From the NCBI RefSeq assembly GCF_000819845.1, contig NZ_CDCG01000013.1, forward strand, positions 44,325 through 108,324: a DNA stretch of 64,000 nt. Direction: 5' to 3'. This document shows positions 14,483 to 23,379 of the stretch, piece by piece; position 1 is the first letter of the stretch, and every line of letters starts with the position of its first letter. The position numbers and the translations under genes were made by a program. The stretch is from Aeromonas enteropelogenes. GTDB lineage: Bacteria; Pseudomonadota; Gammaproteobacteria; Enterobacterales; Aeromonadaceae. Under the pieces are notes generated by a model. The model had not been told where the DNA came from, made no database searches, and was given only the letters and a program-made list of their open reading frames with translations.

Positions 14483-14513
14483 CCTTACGCCCCAGCCTCA
14501 TTGGGGCGTAAGG
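14483..14513. repeat. 12-bp perfect inverted repeat between pilQ and aroK
   Basis: CCTTACGCCCCA (14483-14494) and TGGGGCGTAAGG (14502-14513) pair perfectly around a 7-base loop. Neither strand shows a T run right after the stem, so it is not a standard intrinsic terminator. It could be a Rho-dependent end stabiliser, a processing site or a protein site at the pilQ/aroK junction. Confidence 0.6.
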
Positions 14514-14545
14514 TTATATGTGTTTTACCTTCACATGTAAAGCCT

Positions 14546-16741
14546 TCAGAAAGCGTCAGTCACTATCTTGGGCGTCACGAAAATCAGCAGCTCGCGCTTT
14601 TTGTTTTCGCTGGTGGTCTTGCGAAACAGCGCCCCCAACCCCGGGATATCCCCCAGCAGCGGCACCTTGGTCACATCGCTCTTGATGGTCTGCTGATAGA
14701 TGCCGCCGAGCACCAGCGTCTCGCCATTATTGACCAGCACCTGGGTGGTGATGGACTGAGCGTTGATGGAGACGGCATCGCCGGTACCGGTCGGTACGGT
14801 TTCACCCTTGGTATCCTGGGTCACGGTCAGATCGAGAATGACACGGTTGTCCGGAGTGATCTGCGGAGTCACTTTCAGACTCAGCACCGCCTTCTTGAAG
14901 GTGACAGAGGTCGCCCCGCTGGAGGAGGATTCCACATAGGGGATCTCGGTACCCTGTTCGATCAGCGCCGGTTTCTGGTTGGCCGTGGTGACCCGGGGAC
15001 TCGCGATGATCTCGGCCTTGCTCTCCTTTTCAAGGGCAGAGAGTTCGAGATCCAGCAGGGTGCCATTGGCCAGACGGGCCACCTGGAAAGCCAACGTACC
15101 GGCCGCATTGGTCACCGGCAGATTGACGTTCAACCTGTCATCGGCGCCGGGTCTGGTAATGGCCGATACACCGTTATCATTGCCGGAGCTATCATTGCCT
15201 TCGATGCTGCCAGAGGTGCTGTTGCCGTGCCCGTCGTTCTTGGTTACCCCCCAGCGCACCCCGAGGGCCTCGTCAAAGCCATCATCTATGGTCACCATGC
15301 GGGCTTCGATCACCACCTGCTTGACCGGAATGTCGAGAATGTCGAGCATCCGCTTGATGCTGCTGATCACATCCGCCGTATCCTTGACCACCAGCACGTT
15401 GGTACGCTCATCCACGCTCACGGCGCCACGGGGAGAGAGCAGCTTGGTACTGTCGGATGACAGCAGGGCAGCCACTTCGGATGCCTTGGCGTAGTTGATC
15501 TGCAGATATTCGGTGTAGAGCGGGGCAAGATCCGCCACCTGATTGCGGCTCTCAAGCTGCTGTTTCTCCCGGGTCGCTATCTCGTCGGCAGGAGCCACCA
15601 GCAGGATGTTGTTATCCAGCCGCTTGTCCAGCCCCCGCACTTTCAGAATGATGTCGAGGGCCTGCTCCCAGGGCACGCCATCCAGCCGCAGAGTAATGTT
15701 GCCCCCGACCGAATCGGTCGTCACCAGGTTGAGATTGTTGAAATCGGCGATCAACTGCAACACGGTACGAACGGGGATATCCTGGAAGTTCAAGGAGATG
15801 GGCTTGCCCTGATACTGCTTGGTAGCGGTAGCTGCACGCTTTTTCACCTCGATGATGAAGAGCTTGTCTGCCTGATCATAGCGATAGTCAAACTGGCCAT
15901 TCACCGACAGTTCAAACAGGGTATCGTTGCCCTGACGCGACACCTCCACCTGGGAGACTGGCGTCGCGAAATCCTGCACATTGATGAGGTTGAGCAAGCC
16001 ATCCGGCACCCGGGTGCCGTGGAATTTGGCCAGCACCGTCTGGCCCCGGCTGCTCACATCCACAGCCGCCGAGCTGTTGTCCAGCGTCACCAGAAACTCA
16101 CCCTGGCCATCCTTGCCGCGGCGAAAATCCACACCGGTCACCGAGTTGAAATAGGCTCCGCCGCCGTTGCTCTGATAACTGTTGAGCACGGGTTTGGAGG
16201 CTGTCGGGGCAGCCACCGGCGCTGTCGCCGGCATCGACTTGGCGACCACCTGGGTATTGATGAGTGCCGACGGGGAGGAGGCGGGTGTCGAAGCGGTGGC
16301 TGCGGGTGCCAACAATGCACTGTCATTGCTGCCAAGAGAGGAGGAAGATGCCCCTTCCCCCAGCGACACCAGCAACTTGCTGCCTTGCTGCCTGACCTGA
16401 TAGGGCGCCAGCTGATCGAGAGCAATCTTGATGTCGAGCCCGGCGCCCTTGCCTTCCACCTTGATGCTGTCGACCCCCTGGCGCTGGATCGGCAAGGGGT
16501 TCACTTTCAATGCACCCACCGCACCGGGCACATGCAGCAACAGCTGGTTGGGTTGGTAGGAGAGGCGATCGGTAAAGCCGCTGACAGGCTCGCTAAAACT
16601 GAGTTCCAGTTGCAACTGGTCTGCAAGCAAGGGATTCACCTTCACTTCCTGCAGGGTTGCCACCGCCCAGGCCTGGCCGAAGAAGGCACTGGCACAAAAC
16701 AGCAGAGCCACTTTGGTTACACACTCTCTTGTTGTTTTCAT
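14546..16741 (-). CDS. pilQ: type IV pilus secretin
   Basis: 731 residues with a signal peptide (MKTTRECVTKVALLFCASAF, cleaved near AWA). PilQ forms the outer-membrane ring through which type IV pili pass. Order of parts: N-terminal AMIN peptidoglycan-binding region (about 30-330), secretin/TonB short N-terminal domain (NLNLVTTDSVGGNITLRL), NolW-type domain (YLQINYAKASEVAALL) and the C-terminal secretin barrel ending PLLGDIPGLGALFRK ... ELLIFVTPKIV. Start supported by AGGGA upstream. Last gene of pilMNOPQ. Confidence 0.97.
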   Translation of the reverse strand: MKTTRECVTKVALLFCASAFFGQAWAVATLQEVKVNPLLADQLQLELSFSEPVSGFTDRLSYQPNQLLLHVPGAVGALKVNPLPIQRQGVDSIKVEGKGAGLDIKIALDQLAPYQVRQQGSKLLVSLGEGASSSSLGSNDSALLAPAATASTPASSPSALINTQVVAKSMPATAPVAAPTASKPVLNSYQSNGGGAYFNSVTGVDFRRGKDGQGEFLVTLDNSSAAVDVSSRGQTVLAKFHGTRVPDGLLNLINVQDFATPVSQVEVSRQGNDTLFELSVNGQFDYRYDQADKLFIIEVKKRAATATKQYQGKPISLNFQDIPVRTVLQLIADFNNLNLVTTDSVGGNITLRLDGVPWEQALDIILKVRGLDKRLDNNILLVAPADEIATREKQQLESRNQVADLAPLYTEYLQINYAKASEVAALLSSDSTKLLSPRGAVSVDERTNVLVVKDTADVISSIKRMLDILDIPVKQVVIEARMVTIDDGFDEALGVRWGVTKNDGHGNSTSGSIEGNDSSGNDNGVSAITRPGADDRLNVNLPVTNAAGTLAFQVARLANGTLLDLELSALEKESKAEIIASPRVTTANQKPALIEQGTEIPYVESSSSGATSVTFKKAVLSLKVTPQITPDNRVILDLTVTQDTKGETVPTGTGDAVSINAQSITTQVLVNNGETLVLGGIYQQTIKSDVTKVPLLGDIPGLGALFRKTTSENKKRELLIFVTPKIVTDAF

Positions 16742-16757
16742 TGCTGTTCGTCCCTGA

Positions 16758-17291
16758 TTATTGTTTTTCTTGCATATTGGCCATGGCCAACTGGGTTTCT
16801 CTTGTTACCCAGCACCCCTTCCCATCCGGAATGGTTTCCAGCAAATCCACCGCTGTATCGGAGATCTTGATAATGCGCCCCTGATCCAGACCCATATATT
16901 GGTTGAGGCCTACCCGTACCGATTGACCATCCGGCGTACGGATCAGAGCCCACAATTGCCCTGTTTTGCCCAAAGAACCCTGCATCGACAAACTGGCAAG
17001 GGAGTAATTTTCCAGCATCTCCTTTTCACGATTCTTCACCACCAGCGCACAATCCGGTTGCAGTTTGGCACTGTTGTCCCCCCCGCCAGCCGCCTCCGGC
17101 TGCGGGGCCATGAAGGGGCTGCGCAGCTCCCGCTGCTGGTATGCCATGGGAGAAAAGGGTTTGAGTTCTGGCAGAGGCTCGATAGGGACGGGAGGGCGTG
17201 CCTTGGTCTGAGCCACATAAGCGTCCATGTCCTCCTGGCCACCACAGGCAGCCAGCAGCAAGGCAGGCAACAACCAGCAGATGCGTCTCAT
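16758..17291 (-). CDS. pilP: type IV pilus lipoprotein PilP
   Basis: 177 residues. The signal LLPALLLAACGGQ is a lipobox with Cys16 as the acylated residue. PilP is an inner-membrane lipoprotein that links the PilNO dimer to the N0 domain of PilQ. The C-terminal homology region (SLASLSMQGSLGKTGQLWALI ... GLDQGRIIKIS) is the small beta-sandwich typical of PilP. It overlaps pilO by one base and precedes pilQ by 16 bases. Confidence 0.94.
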   Translation of the reverse strand: MRRICWLLPALLLAACGGQEDMDAYVAQTKARPPVPIEPLPELKPFSPMAYQQRELRSPFMAPQPEAAGGGDNSAKLQPDCALVVKNREKEMLENYSLASLSMQGSLGKTGQLWALIRTPDGQSVRVGLNQYMGLDQGRIIKISDTAVDLLETIPDGKGCWVTRETQLAMANMQEKQ

Positions 17292-17887
17292 TACTTCGCC
17301 TCCCCTGTCTTGCCGTTGTACTTGTAGGTCTTGGCCAGCATAGACATCGAGATCAGATCCCCTGCATCCTTGTTTTGCCCCAGGGTAAAGGAGTCGAGAA
17401 TGACGATACGGGGCAAGGCCGCCATGTCCGCGGTGAACTTGCCGATCTCATGGTAACTGCCCACCACCTCGATACGCATGGGAAGTTCGGTCGAGAACTC
17501 ATGCTTGACCTCGGGTTCCCAGTTGATGCGGTTGAGTTTCAAACCGTTGTCGGTGGCGATAAAGCTGATATCGTCCAGCAAGCCCGCCACTTCATGGGTA
17601 TTGGGCAGTTGCTTGAGCTGGGTATCGACCATCTGCTCGAGCGTCACCATTTGTTCCTTGTAGGCCCCCAGATTTGCCGCCAGCATCGCCTTGCTTTCAA
17701 ACTGGGCTTTCAGCTCGGTCTCCTTGTCGGTCTCCTGAGTCAGCAGGGTCAGCGAATTGGCGATCACATAGTAATAGAGGGCGCCTCCCGTCAACGCACA
17801 GCAAAAGAAGATAAAGATCCCTTTGGCCCATTTGGGCCAGCTGGCGATGTCATTGATATCCAGCTCGTTCAATTGCTGAAGATTCAT
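17291..17887 (-). CDS. pilO: type IV pilus inner-membrane protein PilO
   Basis: 198 residues: short cytoplasmic N-terminus MNLQQLNELDINDIASWPKW, one transmembrane helix (GIFIFFCCALTGGALYYYVI, about 24-44), then a coiled coil and a ferredoxin-like periplasmic domain. It pairs with PilN and binds PilP in the pilus alignment complex. It overlaps pilN by four bases at its start and pilP by one at its end. Confidence 0.95.
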   Translation of the reverse strand: MNLQQLNELDINDIASWPKWAKGIFIFFCCALTGGALYYYVIANSLTLLTQETDKETELKAQFESKAMLAANLGAYKEQMVTLEQMVDTQLKQLPNTHEVAGLLDDISFIATDNGLKLNRINWEPEVKHEFSTELPMRIEVVGSYHEIGKFTADMAALPRIVILDSFTLGQNKDAGDLISMSMLAKTYKYNGKTGEAK

Positions 17888-18459
17888 TTGCCCTCCTTGG
17901 CCGCATCGTCAGTCGCGGAGGCCTTGGCCACCAGAAACATCATGGAGAATTGACTCAGGGATACGGGAGCGACATCCGCCGCAAAAATAGTGCTGATCTT
18001 CGACTGGCTCAGCCAGCCCGAGCCATCGATCCGGCGCATCATGCTGGCAACCCGGCCATAGGCCTCTGTCTTACCATTCACATCGATGATGTTGTTTTGC
18101 ATGGAGAGCGTGTTGAGGTAGACCCCGTTGGGCACCAGGGAGGGCAACTGATTAAAAAGGCGGACGGGCAGGTTGCGGCGCATCTGCAACTGCTCGATCA
18201 ACTGCATCCGGTCGATCAACTCCTTGCGGCGCTCCTTGAGCAGGCGGATCTCGCCCAACTGGGCATCCAGGATAGCCATCTCCTGCACCAGTCGCTGATT
18301 GCGCTGTTGCTGGGCACTGACCTGACGATTGACCAACCAGTCGGCACAAAATCCCAATGCAACGGTGATCAGTACAAATGCCCCCAGCAGGGCGCCAAAT
18401 TCTTTCTTCTGCCGCTGGGCCCTGGCTTCACGCCATGGCAGCAGGTTTATATTTGACAT
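17884..18459 (-). CDS. pilN: type IV pilus inner-membrane protein PilN
   Basis: 191 residues. Begins with the conserved cytoplasmic motif NINLLPWREARAQRQ that docks into PilM, followed by one transmembrane helix (about 25-45), a coiled coil and a periplasmic domain. It bridges cytoplasmic PilM and the PilOP-PilQ envelope complex. It overlaps pilM by 13 bases and pilO by four. Confidence 0.95.
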   Translation of the reverse strand: MSNINLLPWREARAQRQKKEFGALLGAFVLITVALGFCADWLVNRQVSAQQQRNQRLVQEMAILDAQLGEIRLLKERRKELIDRMQLIEQLQMRRNLPVRLFNQLPSLVPNGVYLNTLSMQNNIIDVNGKTEAYGRVASMMRRIDGSGWLSQSKISTIFAADVAPVSLSQFSMMFLVAKASATDDAAKEGK

Positions 18460-19511
18460 GGCGTGAAACTCCTCAGAGCCAACCCGAATGCCGTCATATA
18501 TTTAGCGCCGTGGGTCGCTTCGGCTTCCCCTTTGGGTTTGCCAAACAGGGCAAACAGATCCGGGTGCAACACCTCGCAATTGGCCTCTTCCTGCACCTGT
18601 AGTGACAGGCCTGGCAGCAAGCTGCCCCCTCCGGTCAGCACCAGCTTCGAAATCTCGCGATAACCGGAAGAGCTGCAAAACAGCTGGATATTGCGACGAA
18701 CCTGTTGCAGCAGCGCATTGATATGAGGCATCAGTACATCGAGTTCGTGGTCGACCGGCAGGGTTCCCTTGATCTTGGCCTGCTCCGCCTCATCCAGCGC
18801 CATCCCATAAAAAGAGGAGAGCGCCTGACTGTATTGATCCCCACCGAAGTTCTGCAGACGGGAGTAGATCACCTCCCCCTTGACCAAAGCGGCGAAGGTC
18901 ATGGCGCTGGCACCGATATCGATCACCCCGACCGGCCGATCGCTCTCCTTCAACTCAGGCAAGCAGGCCAACACGGCACGCCCCAACGCATGGGCTCCCA
19001 CATCGACGACTTTGACGACAATACCGGCCTCGGCAAGGGCGCTGACCCGGCCATTGACGCTCTCGGTGCGGGCTGCACTGAGCAGCACATCCTGGCGATC
19101 TTCATTGTTGCTGGTAGTGCCCAGCACCTCGAAATCGAGGCTCACTTCATCAAGGGGAAAGGGGATGATCTGTTCGGCCTCCAGCTGAACCTGATTTTCC
19201 AGCTCTTTATCACTCAGGCTGGCATCAATCTGGATCACCTTGGTGATGACGTTGGAGCCCGTCACCGCCGTGGCGGCATAGTCGCTGTGGCCCGAGAGCT
19301 GGCGTTTGAGGTTTTTGAGGGATTGGCTGACCCGCTCGATATCCTGCAGCTGGTAATCGACCAGCGTCCCTTTCGGGGTAACGATATCGGCCACCGCATC
19401 TATGTGCAGTTTGCCGGGACGTCCGCTGATGGTGACGGCCTTGATGGTCTGATTGCCAAAATCAACGCCCACCAAGGGGAGGAGGGAGCCTTTGCTAAAT
19501 AGCCCAAACAT
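18447..19511 (-). CDS. pilM: type IV pilus assembly ATPase-like protein PilM
   Basis: 354 residues, actin-like fold (FtsA/MreB relative). VGVDFGNQTIKAV is the phosphate-1 loop, IDIGASAMTFAAL the phosphate-2 loop and LTGGGSLLPGL the adenosine motif. PilM binds the PilN N-terminus on the cytoplasmic face. Start chosen at 19511 (MFGLFSKGSLL), the usual family start; an in-frame ATG four codons earlier at 19523 is equally open and neither has a strong ribosome site. First gene of pilMNOPQ, divergent from mrcA. Confidence 0.93.
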   Translation of the reverse strand: MFGLFSKGSLLPLVGVDFGNQTIKAVTISGRPGKLHIDAVADIVTPKGTLVDYQLQDIERVSQSLKNLKRQLSGHSDYAATAVTGSNVITKVIQIDASLSDKELENQVQLEAEQIIPFPLDEVSLDFEVLGTTSNNEDRQDVLLSAARTESVNGRVSALAEAGIVVKVVDVGAHALGRAVLACLPELKESDRPVGVIDIGASAMTFAALVKGEVIYSRLQNFGGDQYSQALSSFYGMALDEAEQAKIKGTLPVDHELDVLMPHINALLQQVRRNIQLFCSSSGYREISKLVLTGGGSLLPGLSLQVQEEANCEVLHPDLFALFGKPKGEAEATHGAKYMTAFGLALRSFTPCQI

Positions 19512-19814
19512 ATACACATCCATGCGTTATGGGGTTTTGTTCCCGAATTGAGTGTAGGACACTCGTCACAAGAGGACGGGTTGATTAATCCTAAATGCTC
19601 TAAGTATCAATGTCATAAAGTTTATACCGAAAAGTGACCCACCTCGCTTTCTGACCGAGGGGATCCCATTCTTGGTTATTGTTCCCCGTAATGCTAACCT
19701 CTCGCCTCCCTTCTTAGGTGGGTCGCTGGCCACAGGAAAACCTCGAATTCCAGATGGCAAAAGGGCTATACTCTGCGCCCGTTGGCTAATTTTAAGACGA
19801 TTGGTAGTTCTTCC
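19512..19814. promoter_or_regulatory. divergent intergenic region pilM / mrcA
   Basis: About 300 bases without a gene. It is AT-richer than its surroundings near pilM (19570-19630). A TATACT hexamer at 19767-19772 is a plausible -10 for mrcA, though no good -35 is seen at the proper distance. No repeat or RNA gene was recognised. Confidence 0.45.
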
Positions 19815-22277
19815 ATGCTGAAATGGCTCGTTCGCCTGTTTATTGTCATGATGCTGGGTGCAGTGCTGGGTGTTGCCAGCCTCATCGGTATCTATTTCTA
19901 TATCAAACCCCAATTGCCCGATGTCACCGCCCTGCGTGACGTCAAGCTGGCGACCCCGATGCGGGTCTACAGCCGCGATGGTGAATTGATCTCCCAATAT
20001 GGCGAAATTCGTCGTATTCCATTGCGCCTTGACGAAATCCCCCAGCAGATGATCGATGCCGTGCTGGCAACCGAAGATGCCCGTTTCTATGAGCACCCGG
20101 GGATTGACCCGATTGGCATCATCCGTGCTGCTTCTGTCTGGGCCATTTCGGGCCAGGCTCGCCAAGGTGCCAGTACCATTACCCAGCAGGTAGCCCGCAA
20201 CTTCTTCCTCAGCAACGAGAAGACGCTCGTTCGCAAGATCAAGGAAGTATTCCTGGCCTGGCGGATCGAACAGAACCTCACCAAGGACGAGATCCTCGAG
20301 CTCTACCTCAACAAGATCCCCCTCGGTTACCGCTCCTTCGGAGTCGGGGCTGCGGCTCAGGTCTACTTTGGCAAAGAGGTCAAGGAGCTGGGGCTGGACG
20401 AGATCGCCATCATTGCCGGTCTGCCCAAGGCGCCCTCCATGCTGAACCCCATCCGCTCTCCCGAGCGTGCCTTTGCTCGCCGCAACGTGGTGCTGGGCCG
20501 GATGCTGGAGACTGGCAAGATCACTCGTGCCCAGTTTGATGAAGCATCCCAGATGCCGATCAAGGCTCGTTATCACGGCGCCGAGGTGACCCTGAACGCT
20601 CCCTATCTCGGTGAGATGGTTCGCCAGAAGATGGTGGAGCAGTTTGGCGAAGATGCCTACACCATGGGTCTGCATGTCTACACCACGGTCAGCGCGGAGC
20701 GTCAGCGGGCAGCCAAACAGGCATTGATCGACGGCGTCTTTGACTACGACATGCGCCACGGCTATCGCGGCCCGGCTGCACAGCTGTGGAAAGCGGGTGA
20801 ACCGGCCTGGGATTATGAGCAGATAGTGGCACACCTTGCCAAGCAGCCCACCTACGAGCCGCTGATGGCCGCTGTGGTGACCAAGCTCGGGGATCGCAAT
20901 GCCACCCTGGTATTGAAAAATGGCAAGGAGGCAGAGCTTGGCTGGAATGGCATCAAGTGGGCTCGCTCCTTTATCACCGACGATCGCCAGAGCTATCTAC
21001 CGAAATCGGCTCGTGATGTCCTGAAAGTGGGTGCCCAGATCTGGGTGCGCGAGCAGGGCGAAGAGCTGCTGCTGGCGCAGATCCCGGACGTCAACGGGGC
21101 ACTGGTCGCCATGAACCCGAAAAATGGCGCCCTTGAGGCCGTGGTCGGTGGCTTCAGCTTCGAGCTGTCCAAGTTCAACCGGGTCGATCAGGCACGCCGC
21201 CAGATCGGTTCCAACATCAAGCCGTTCCTGTACGCCACAGCGCTGGAGCACGGCTATACCCTGGCCTCCCTGATCAACGATGCCCCGATCAACCAGTGGG
21301 ATCCGTCCAAGGGCCCCATGTGGCAACCGAAAAACTCGCCCGCCATCTATGAAGGCCCCACCCCCCTTCGCATAGGGCTGGCCAAGTCCAAGAACGTCAT
21401 GTCGGTACGCCTGATGCGTGCCATTGGCCTGGATACCTACATCGACGGGCTGACCCGATTCGGCTTCCCGCGTGACTTCATCTCCCCGCATGAGTCGCTG
21501 GCACTGGGTGCTGCCGAATTTACTCCGCTCGAGGTGGTGCGCGGTTACTCTGTGCTGGCAAACGGCGGCTTCCTAGTCACCCCCTACTTTATCGACAAGG
21601 TGACCGACAGCCAGGAACACATCCTCTATCAGGCCAACCCCGTGATTGCCTGTGCCGATTGCGAACAACAGGCCGCCCTGCTGCCCGAGTCGCAGCCAAC
21701 ACAACAGCCCGGCTCTGACGCTCATCCGGCGCCCCTTGCCCCCATGCTGGCGCCCCACACCATCAGTGCCGAGAGCGCGTTCCTCATCACCGACACCCTG
21801 ACGAGCGCCATCTGGGGTGGCAATGGCTGGCGTGGTACCGGCTGGCGTGCTGCCCGTGACCTCAAGCGTCACGATATTTCCGGCAAGACGGGGACCACCA
21901 ACGAATCCAGGGATGCCTGGTTTTCCGGCTATACCCCTGAGCTGGTGGCCACCTCCTGGATCGGTTTTGACAACCATCAGCGCAGCCTTGGCCGTGGTGA
22001 GTTCGGGGGCGGTACTGCCCAACCCATGTGGATCGACTTCATGAAAGTCGCCCTCAAGGGAGTACCCGAGCACAAGATGCCTGTGCCAGAGGGGATTATG
22101 ACGGTCAGGATCGACAGCGAAACCGGCCTGCTGGCCGCTGGTGGCGGTACGAATGAGTACTTCAAGGAGGGGACAGAACCGACCCGTTATGCCTCTCCCA
22201 GCTCGGACGGCAACCAGGTCTATGGTGGTGACAACACAAACAGCGAAGGCCCCGTCTCGACCGACGATATCTTCTGA
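19815..22277 (+). CDS. mrcA: penicillin-binding protein 1A (bifunctional)
   Basis: 820 residues. A class A PBP that polymerises lipid II and cross-links peptide stems. One N-terminal membrane helix (about 7-30); glycosyltransferase domain with catalytic Glu87 in ATEDARFYEHPG and QGASTITQQ; an OB/PBP1A-specific insertion; transpeptidase domain with the SxxK serine Ser466 (SNIKPF) and KTG at 691-693 (SGKTGTTNESRDAWF). The start at 19815 (MLKWLVRLF) agrees with E. coli; a TTG 11 codons earlier is open but unlikely. Divergent from pilM as in many gammaproteobacteria. Confidence 0.97.
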   Translation: MLKWLVRLFIVMMLGAVLGVASLIGIYFYIKPQLPDVTALRDVKLATPMRVYSRDGELISQYGEIRRIPLRLDEIPQQMIDAVLATEDARFYEHPGIDPIGIIRAASVWAISGQARQGASTITQQVARNFFLSNEKTLVRKIKEVFLAWRIEQNLTKDEILELYLNKIPLGYRSFGVGAAAQVYFGKEVKELGLDEIAIIAGLPKAPSMLNPIRSPERAFARRNVVLGRMLETGKITRAQFDEASQMPIKARYHGAEVTLNAPYLGEMVRQKMVEQFGEDAYTMGLHVYTTVSAERQRAAKQALIDGVFDYDMRHGYRGPAAQLWKAGEPAWDYEQIVAHLAKQPTYEPLMAAVVTKLGDRNATLVLKNGKEAELGWNGIKWARSFITDDRQSYLPKSARDVLKVGAQIWVREQGEELLLAQIPDVNGALVAMNPKNGALEAVVGGFSFELSKFNRVDQARRQIGSNIKPFLYATALEHGYTLASLINDAPINQWDPSKGPMWQPKNSPAIYEGPTPLRIGLAKSKNVMSVRLMRAIGLDTYIDGLTRFGFPRDFISPHESLALGAAEFTPLEVVRGYSVLANGGFLVTPYFIDKVTDSQEHILYQANPVIACADCEQQAALLPESQPTQQPGSDAHPAPLAPMLAPHTISAESAFLITDTLTSAIWGGNGWRGTGWRAARDLKRHDISGKTGTTNESRDAWFSGYTPELVATSWIGFDNHQRSLGRGEFGGGTAQPMWIDFMKVALKGVPEHKMPVPEGIMTVRIDSETGLLAAGGGTNEYFKEGTEPTRYASPSSDGNQVYGGDNTNSEGPVSTDDIF

Positions 22278-22297
22278 TCCCCGCATAGCAAAAACAG

Positions 22298-22326
22298 AAC
22301 CGGCAGCCTTGGCTGCCGGTTTTTTT
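22298..22326 (+). terminator. terminator of mrcA, also overlapping the oxyR end
   Basis: Stem AACCGGCAGCC / GGCTGCCGGTT with a 2-base loop, followed by TTTTTT. The oxyR stop codon (22325-22327) lies in the T run, so the same hairpin may serve convergent transcription. Confidence 0.9.
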
Positions 22327-23224
22327 ATTTGGTCAACTGCCCAGCCATCAATTTGATGATGCGGGCGGCCAGCTCGTTGAAACAAGGCCGGCGTACCGAG
22401 TAATGACGATAGAGCATGGCGATGGTTCGCCCGGGCACAGGCTCTATCACCGGGCGGTAACTTACCCCACCCTCATCATGATTGGGCGGTACCGCCAGTT
22501 GCGGGATCAGGGTCATGCCACTGCCCGCCGCCACCATGTTGCGCAAGGTCTCGAGACTGGTACCCTTGAAGCGCTGATCTTCGCCAATCCCACCGGCAAA
22601 ACAGAAACCCATCGCCTGATCCCGCAGGCAGTGGCCATCTTCCAGCATCAGCAATTTCTTGCCCTTGAGATTGCCGAGCGGTACCTGTCTGGCCTGTGCC
22701 TCCGGGTGGTGGCTGGGGACGGCCAGCCACATCGGCTCATGATAGAGCTGGATGGCACCAAATCCCTCCATCCCCTCCATTTCGGCCAGGATGACGCAAT
22801 CCAGCTCTCCCTCTTCCAGCCGTTTCAGCAGTACGTGAGTCTGCTCTTCATAGAGATAAAACTCGAGCTGAGGAAAGCTTTCACGCAGGGTCTGGATGAT
22901 GCGGGGCAACAGATAGGGGCCGACGGTCGGGATGAAACCGATATGGATCTCTCCCGACATGGGATCGGAGAAGTGCTGACCTATGCTCTTGAGTTCACGC
23001 ACCTCCTTGAGTACCCGCCTGGCCTGATGCGCCATGGCATCACCGGCCGGAGTGAACAGCACCTTGCGTGAAGTGCGTTCGATGAGGATCACCCCCAGCT
23101 CATCCTCCAGCTTGCGCAGCTGGCCGCTGAGGGTCGGCTGGCTGACAAAGCAGCGCTCCGCCGCCTTGCGAAAGTGTTTCTCCTCATCCAGTGCCACCAG
23201 ATATTCGAGATCGCGAAGATTCAT
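22325..23224 (-). CDS. oxyR: hydrogen-peroxide sensor and regulator OxyR
   Basis: 299 residues, LysR type. The N-terminal helix-turn-helix is NLRDLEYLVALDEEKHFRKAAERCFVSQPTLSGQL-like (quoted in part; residues 2-36). The peroxide-reactive cysteines are exactly at Cys199 and Cys208 (GHCLRDQAMGFC), the E. coli positions, with the surrounding charged residues kept; oxidation forms the disulfide that activates catalase and peroxidase genes. The start at 23224 (MNLRDLEYLV) matches the family; the open frame upstream is not used. Convergent with mrcA. Confidence 0.96.
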   Translation of the reverse strand: MNLRDLEYLVALDEEKHFRKAAERCFVSQPTLSGQLRKLEDELGVILIERTSRKVLFTPAGDAMAHQARRVLKEVRELKSIGQHFSDPMSGEIHIGFIPTVGPYLLPRIIQTLRESFPQLEFYLYEEQTHVLLKRLEEGELDCVILAEMEGMEGFGAIQLYHEPMWLAVPSHHPEAQARQVPLGNLKGKKLLMLEDGHCLRDQAMGFCFAGGIGEDQRFKGTSLETLRNMVAAGSGMTLIPQLAVPPNHDEGGVSYRPVIEPVPGRTIAMLYRHYSVRRPCFNELAARIIKLMAGQLTK

Positions 23225-23335
23225 ACAACAAGAGTCCTGACTGGCAAAAGAGCCATCAGCATGCACAAGATTGGCCTCTGGAACAAGCATGGCCCCCAGG
23301 TCATTAAGGGAAAGTTCCCGATCTCCAGATAACAA

Positions 23336-23365
23336 AAGCCCGGCCACCTTGCGGTAACCGGGCTT
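23336..23365 (-). terminator. terminator of the chemoreceptor gene
   Basis: AAGCCCGG (23336-23343) pairs with CCGGGCTT (23358-23365); on the minus strand the stem is followed by TTGTT after TTTT of the arm. It lies 15 bases beyond the stop. Confidence 0.7.
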
Positions 23366-23379
23366 GCCTTCAAGTGTCC

